Under the pieces are notes generated by a model. The model did not search any database, was not told where the DNA came from, and worked only from the letters and a program-made list of their open reading frames with translations. Shown piece after piece: positions 20,960 to 24,999 of a stretch of DNA of 24,999 nucleotides (the stretch's first letter is position 1; each line of letters opens with the position of its first letter). Where the stretch lies: contig CAJULV010000024.1 of assembly GCA_910587555.1 (NCBI GenBank), forward strand, positions 1 through 24,999, in the 5' to 3' direction. A program made the translations under genes and the position numbers. Origin of the DNA: an uncultured Acetatifactor sp. (GTDB lineage Bacteria > Bacillota > Clostridia > Lachnospirales > Lachnospiraceae).

Positions 20960-23857
20960 TTAAACCAGAATCTTATACAGCATATCGGCAAGCCCTACAT
21001 TATACCCGGCATCGCTGTAAATGCATTCCTGCTGCCCCTTCATAACCACAGCCAGGGGAAGCTTTCCGGGTTCCTGTCCCACGGTTTTCGCAAGAAGGTG
21101 ATAATTTCCGCCGAAATCATCCAGAAGCGTACGAATTCCCGGCAATGCCTCCAGCGTGCGGCTGAGAGTCGCATCCTCCAAATCCTCAGGCGTCTTCAAA
21201 ACCGCATATATAGGCGCCTTCAGGGAAGCAAATTCCTCCCGGCGGTCATACAGCTCATTCAGAATATGCTCCGTAGGCTCCCTGGTCACGCCCAGCCACA
21301 GGAACAAAGCCTTTCCGCCCTCCGTGAGTTCAGACAGCGCCGCGGAACTCCCTTCCATGGTTGTCAGGGAGAAATCGGATACCTGGATATGAATCAGCAT
21401 ATCCTCAGACGACATTTTCCTCATAGATACCGTCATCCTGCGGCTCTCACCTTCCCGAAGCGAAAATACAGCCATCCTCACAAGCTGGTCGCCGTTCTTT
21501 TTACGGTTCGTTGTAACGATCCGGTATATTCCGGGGGTTACATGCAGTTCCGTCTCATCGGCATCCGTAACAGATATCTGTTCCCATGTGCCGAGTCTCC
21601 GGAAACCGTCTCCTTCAAAGCGTTCCAGGGAATAGTGTTCCCAATCGGAAAGCTTCAGTGAACCGTCTTCGCACAAAGTAAGGACACAGCTTTTCTCTGC
21701 TCCGCCGCAGCTCACAAATTCTCCACACAGGCTCTCTCCCTCACCGCAAGATCCGGGTTCCGACACACATTGGTCTGCATATTTCGTCCGGCCGCATTTA
21801 TAGTATTCCACATTTCCGTCTAAAGGATTCAGCCTGGCCGGGATTCCCAGCGCACGGTACAGATTGACGCAGAGTACTTCTTTGGAATGCCTGCTGCCCA
21901 CGCCGCCCCGGATACATCCCAGGGAAGAGGTAATCAGGTTCTCATATTCCTGTTCCGGCATGGATATCACCCATCTGTCCACCAGTTCCGGAAGGCATTC
22001 CGGATGCTGCCGCAAATATACCTTCACACTGTCGTCCGTGTAGGCATCCCAGTATTTTTTCAGGGCCATCCTGCAGGGTCTCAGCATCTCATCGGACACC
22101 CTGGGACAGAGCAGATATTCGTAAAATATCTCTTCAGGCACATTTTCCGCATAAGCAGAGGCATTGATACAGCAATCCGTCAGGACTTCCGCTTCTATAT
22201 CCCAATAATCCTTTTCCCTGAGTGTATTCAGGGCTTTCAGCTTCATGCCGTCTAAACCAAATCCCGCATCCCATTCCAGAAAACGCACGATTTCTCCCAT
22301 ATTTCCATGTGCCTTGTGCAGAATTTCCCTTACCTGTTCTCTCTCTTCCCCGCCAAAGCGTCCCAGAACTCTTTCCGCTTCCCTTTCATTATAGAAGCTT
22401 TCCGCCTTTTTCTGACGGTATTCCGCTGCCTGTGCCAGGCGTTTTCCACCCGTGTTCTCCTGCTGATCAGTCAGCATGCCGTTATACCTGTCTCCCGGCT
22501 CAGGCGCATGAATATCCAGTTCCCTCCATCCTTCCGTGCATTCCGGCTTCTCCTTCAGCACAATCTTGCATTTAACCGTCTTCCCGCCTGCAGGACTATC
22601 GGACAAAGTCAAATCTTTGACGCCGGATTCCATACACGTCTCTTCCGCATGACTCTCTGTATGTTTCTCATAACTGCCAGGAGATACCATCGTCTCCCCG
22701 TAGAGCTTCTTTACGGAAATTTCGCCGTCGGCATTATCCGAATCCGTTCCTGAGCCTGACGTAATGTCCGCCGAAGCGCTTACATACAAATCTCCCAAAC
22801 CCATCATCAGCCTTGCAATACCGCAGTTTTCTCCCTCCGAACCTGTATAGATTACAGCCACCGGGCCGAAACCGCCGTGATTCAATGCCTGGAAATCCAC
22901 TTTCGCATTGGGTACCGGGAGTCCGCCTTCATCCTCAACCCTTACCTCAAGCTCTGTGGTACAGGCGTAGCGTTCCATTTGGTTCAGCACTTTCGCCATG
23001 CCTGCCGGACCCACCAGGCGCTCCTCCGGTTCATCCTTTCCGAACCATCTGGTATGCAGCATGACAGCCCTGGAAGCAGGACCCGTAAACCATCCTCTGT
23101 CCATCTCTTCCTCCGGCTCACAGGCTCCCAGAAAGTGCCATTTGCCGTCACACCATAGTTCCACCCAGGCATGATTGTCGTCACAGTGGGTCCAAAGGGG
23201 CGCATAAATCTGGCGGGCAGGAATGCCTATGCTGCGCAGCGCCGTCACGGCAAAAGTAGACTCTTCCCCGCAGCGTCCCATGGTTACACCGTACATGGTC
23301 CGTGGATTCTGTGTTCTTTCGTCCGTCGACCGATAGGTTGCCTCCCTGGCACACCAGTAATTTACGTCAATTGCAGTGTCATACATGGTTCCGGAAGCTG
23401 CTTTTTCCATATCCACCGCTTCCCTCACCCTATCATAAAAAAATCCTCTTGTGTCGGCAATATCTTCATTGTTTACTCTGTAATGAAGCACATAATTAGC
23501 GAAAAGCTTCTCCGGCACACGTCCAGCAAAAGCGCCGTGATTCCACAGAAATACACCGTGCTTCGCATAAGTCAGGAATAAGCCGGCCGGATAATCCAGT
23601 AAATCGCTCAACGGCATGGCGCTGTAGAGAAAGGTGAGCGCCTGGGCTTCCTCCTCTGTGCATCTTGCCAGGGTGTTCAGGATTTCCTGTTTTTTCCCGA
23701 AGAGGAAGCGTTCTGACAATTCGGACATACGGTCTCCCTCTCCGCTCTTTTCGCCCTCAGCCATGTTGTGCCGCAGCCGGTGACACCGCTCATCCAGTAA
23801 AGCCATCTGCCTGTCAAAGGCATCTTTAATCTCTTTATAATACTGTGCAGAAAACAT
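20960..23857 (-). CDS. Transglutaminase-like multidomain protein B (TGL-B)
   Basis: A 965-residue paralogue of the protein at 1832-4582, with the same domain order and no signal peptide. The first core has MGRCGEES (Cys196), DDNHAWVE (His229) and GACEPE (245-249). A beta-sandwich (about 302-362) follows, then a helical region. A second degenerate core, VGSRHSKEVLCVNLYRALGIPAR (653-675), lacks the catalytic Cys position. The end (about 830-965) is a thioredoxin-like domain with LFLWLGVTREPTEHILNEL and GYNVGLADM but no CxxC. It differs from TGL-A by an insert at about 365-425 and a Cys-rich stretch at 688-729 with seven Cys. GGGAGG lies 5 bases before ATG 23857. It follows the GH18 gene by 41 bp. 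Function is unknown; peptide:N-glycanase-like or peptidase-like chemistry is possible. Confidence 0.85.
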   Translation of the reverse strand: MFSAQYYKEIKDAFDRQMALLDERCHRLRHNMAEGEKSGEGDRMSELSERFLFGKKQEILNTLARCTEEEAQALTFLYSAMPLSDLLDYPAGLFLTYAKHGVFLWNHGAFAGRVPEKLFANYVLHYRVNNEDIADTRGFFYDRVREAVDMEKAASGTMYDTAIDVNYWCAREATYRSTDERTQNPRTMYGVTMGRCGEESTFAVTALRSIGIPARQIYAPLWTHCDDNHAWVELWCDGKWHFLGACEPEEEMDRGWFTGPASRAVMLHTRWFGKDEPEERLVGPAGMAKVLNQMERYACTTELEVRVEDEGGLPVPNAKVDFQALNHGGFGPVAVIYTGSEGENCGIARLMMGLGDLYVSASADITSGSGTDSDNADGEISVKKLYGETMVSPGSYEKHTESHAEETCMESGVKDLTLSDSPAGGKTVKCKIVLKEKPECTEGWRELDIHAPEPGDRYNGMLTDQQENTGGKRLAQAAEYRQKKAESFYNEREAERVLGRFGGEEREQVREILHKAHGNMGEIVRFLEWDAGFGLDGMKLKALNTLREKDYWDIEAEVLTDCCINASAYAENVPEEIFYEYLLCPRVSDEMLRPCRMALKKYWDAYTDDSVKVYLRQHPECLPELVDRWVISMPEQEYENLITSSLGCIRGGVGSRHSKEVLCVNLYRALGIPARLNPLDGNVEYYKCGRTKYADQCVSEPGSCGEGESLCGEFVSCGGAEKSCVLTLCEDGSLKLSDWEHYSLERFEGDGFRRLGTWEQISVTDADETELHVTPGIYRIVTTNRKKNGDQLVRMAVFSLREGESRRMTVSMRKMSSEDMLIHIQVSDFSLTTMEGSSAALSELTEGGKALFLWLGVTREPTEHILNELYDRREEFASLKAPIYAVLKTPEDLEDATLSRTLEALPGIRTLLDDFGGNYHLLAKTVGQEPGKLPLAVVMKGQQECIYSDAGYNVGLADMLYKILV

Positions 23858-23898
23858 AATTTCCTCCCAAAACTTACAATTCGGGGATACCGGAATTC

Positions 23899-24936
23899 TT
23901 AATCGTCCGTTCCCGTCTGCCGGTTCATTTCCCCATACAGCGCATCCAGCAGAGTCCTGGTATCGTCACATTTGTGTTCCCAGTAGAAAATTCCGCCGTA
24001 CCCCTTCTCCCTGACATAATTTGCCTTTGCTTTCAGGGAACGGGCATTATCGTAAGAAAAAAACGTAGAACCGTTAAACAGATAAGGCGCCTGTGCTTCC
24101 TCATCCCAATACTCCGTATATCCGTTCCTGTTTATATAATCTTTCAACAGGATATCGTAATCAGGCCCGTAACCGCCGCCTCTGGGACATATCTCCAGAA
24201 GGCCATGAGCATCGCTGTCCCTCACATCCTCCCACCTTCTGGAATAGAAAGCAGCCCCCATCAAAAGTCTGTCTGCAGGCACTCCGTACCTGACAAATAA
24301 ATCCAAAGCCTGGGCACAGCTGTTCATAAACACATCCGCAGGCTTGGAAAACAGCGCCGTATGATGGCCGGCCAAAGCGTGGAAGCCGCATTTCAAGTCA
24401 TATGTCATGACATTGATATAGTCGATATATTCCATCAACCGGGGCAGTTCCACACAATTTACATAGAATAAATCCGCTCCGGCTGCAATGGTAAGATAAT
24501 ATTTCCCTGCTTCGGCAGCATCCAGATGCCTGCGCACCGCCTTGCAGAACAGGGTAAAATTCTGCCTGTCATCCGGGGACACCACACTGTTATTGGAAGG
24601 TACACAGGGATATTCCCAGTCAAGATCAATACCGTCCAGGTCATATTTTAAAACTGTCTCCGCCAGGGCTGCTGCTGCCTTTTCACGCAATTCCCCGTCG
24701 GCGCAGCATGTGGTGAAGGCATCTCTCTCTGCCTGCACCATGGAAAGCACAATCCGCAGATTCGGATTCCATTTACGGATCTGCGGAATCATATCCAGCC
24801 TGTCCTCACGGCCGTTACAACTGACACTTCCGTCATTATGAAGCCTTCCGAAAGCAATGTTGATTCCTGTCAGTTTCTTTGCGTCTTCTTCCGTAAATTC
24901 GCCGCTTCCCAAATAACCGACGATTTCATTCCTCAT
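23899..24936 (-). CDS. GH18 chitinase/endo-N-acetylglucosaminidase-like enzyme, cytoplasmic
   Basis: A 345-residue single-domain GH18 protein. The catalytic motif DGIDLDWEYP (101-110) is intact, with Glu108 as proton donor and Asp104/Asp106 assisting. NVMTYD (175-180) supplies the conserved Met-Tyr-Asp, and a Trp near the end (GGIFYWEHKCDD) closes the site. The N-terminus starts directly with the first barrel strand (EIVGYLGSGEF), so it has no signal peptide and should act inside the cell on imported GlcNAc-containing oligosaccharides. Chitinase, chitobiase and endo-glycosidase activities cannot be told apart. The ribosome binding site AGGAG overlaps the stop codon of the upstream gene, and TGL-B follows by 41 bp. 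Confidence 0.92.
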   Translation of the reverse strand: MRNEIVGYLGSGEFTEEDAKKLTGINIAFGRLHNDGSVSCNGREDRLDMIPQIRKWNPNLRIVLSMVQAERDAFTTCCADGELREKAAAALAETVLKYDLDGIDLDWEYPCVPSNNSVVSPDDRQNFTLFCKAVRRHLDAAEAGKYYLTIAAGADLFYVNCVELPRLMEYIDYINVMTYDLKCGFHALAGHHTALFSKPADVFMNSCAQALDLFVRYGVPADRLLMGAAFYSRRWEDVRDSDAHGLLEICPRGGGYGPDYDILLKDYINRNGYTEYWDEEAQAPYLFNGSTFFSYDNARSLKAKANYVREKGYGGIFYWEHKCDDTRTLLDALYGEMNRQTGTDD

Positions 24937-24948
24937 GCAAATATTCTC

Positions 24949-24999
24949 CTAATTATAGTTCCGCATCACGCTCTCAAGTACCTCTTCCAGCGGAGGAAT
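24949..24999 (-). CDS. C-terminal end of an unidentified gene (partial)
   Basis: Sixteen codons, then TAG, entering from the right edge and reading IPPLEEVLESVMRNYN. The stop overlaps the TAGGAG ribosome binding site of the GH18 gene, so the two are likely in one operon. Too little is present to name a family. Confidence 0.55.
   Translation of the reverse strand: MPPLEEVLESVMRNYN

Overview
The window looks like a carbohydrate-utilisation locus from an anaerobic gut Firmicute, most likely a member of Clostridia/Lachnospiraceae. The signs are strong AGGAGG-type ribosome binding sites, Gram-positive lipoprotein signals, moderate GC, and ABC sugar importers without a local ATPase. The taxon is inferred from gene content and style; no rRNA or marker gene is present. 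Almost everything is on the minus strand. The single plus-strand gene is at 19730-20797.

Layout, in transcription order from the right edge: (a) 24949-24999, the last codons of an unidentified gene, translationally close to a cytoplasmic GH18 enzyme (23899-24936) and a large transglutaminase-like protein (TGL-B, 20960-23857), ending in a hairpin at 20877-20924. (b) A divergent promoter region at 19485-19729. To the right it drives a signal-less CBM9-like protein. To the left it drives an eight-gene membrane/transport operon: lipoprotein solute-binding protein (17781-19484), membrane-anchored solute-binding protein with two N-terminal carbohydrate-binding-like domains (14720-17671), two permeases, an NHL-propeller/TPR/Yip1 membrane protein (10743-12821), a DUF5696 lipoprotein (8168-10726), and two more permeases (6130-8155). 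(c) A GH130 glycoside phosphorylase (4979-5977) with its own good promoter and structured leader. (d) A 396-bp gap with three tandem 61-bp repeats, then a second transglutaminase-like protein (TGL-A, 1832-4582) followed 24 bp later by a GH123/DUF4091-type glycosidase (131-1807).

Working model (inference): the two solute-binding proteins, four permeases, NHL-Yip1 protein and DUF5696 lipoprotein form a surface capture and import apparatus that borrows an ATPase (MsmK type) encoded elsewhere. The imported oligosaccharide or glycopeptide would then be broken down in the cytoplasm by GH18, GH123 and GH130 enzymes. The two transglutaminase-fold proteins are each paired with a glycosidase and carry a peptide:N-glycanase-like GRCGE...HAW...CE signature. 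They may act on the peptide part or the glycan-peptide linkage, although the usual catalytic Asp position is altered. Amino-sugar or mannose glycans are the best guess for substrate; this is not proved by the sequence. No transcription factor, transposase, CRISPR array, tRNA or rRNA was seen.
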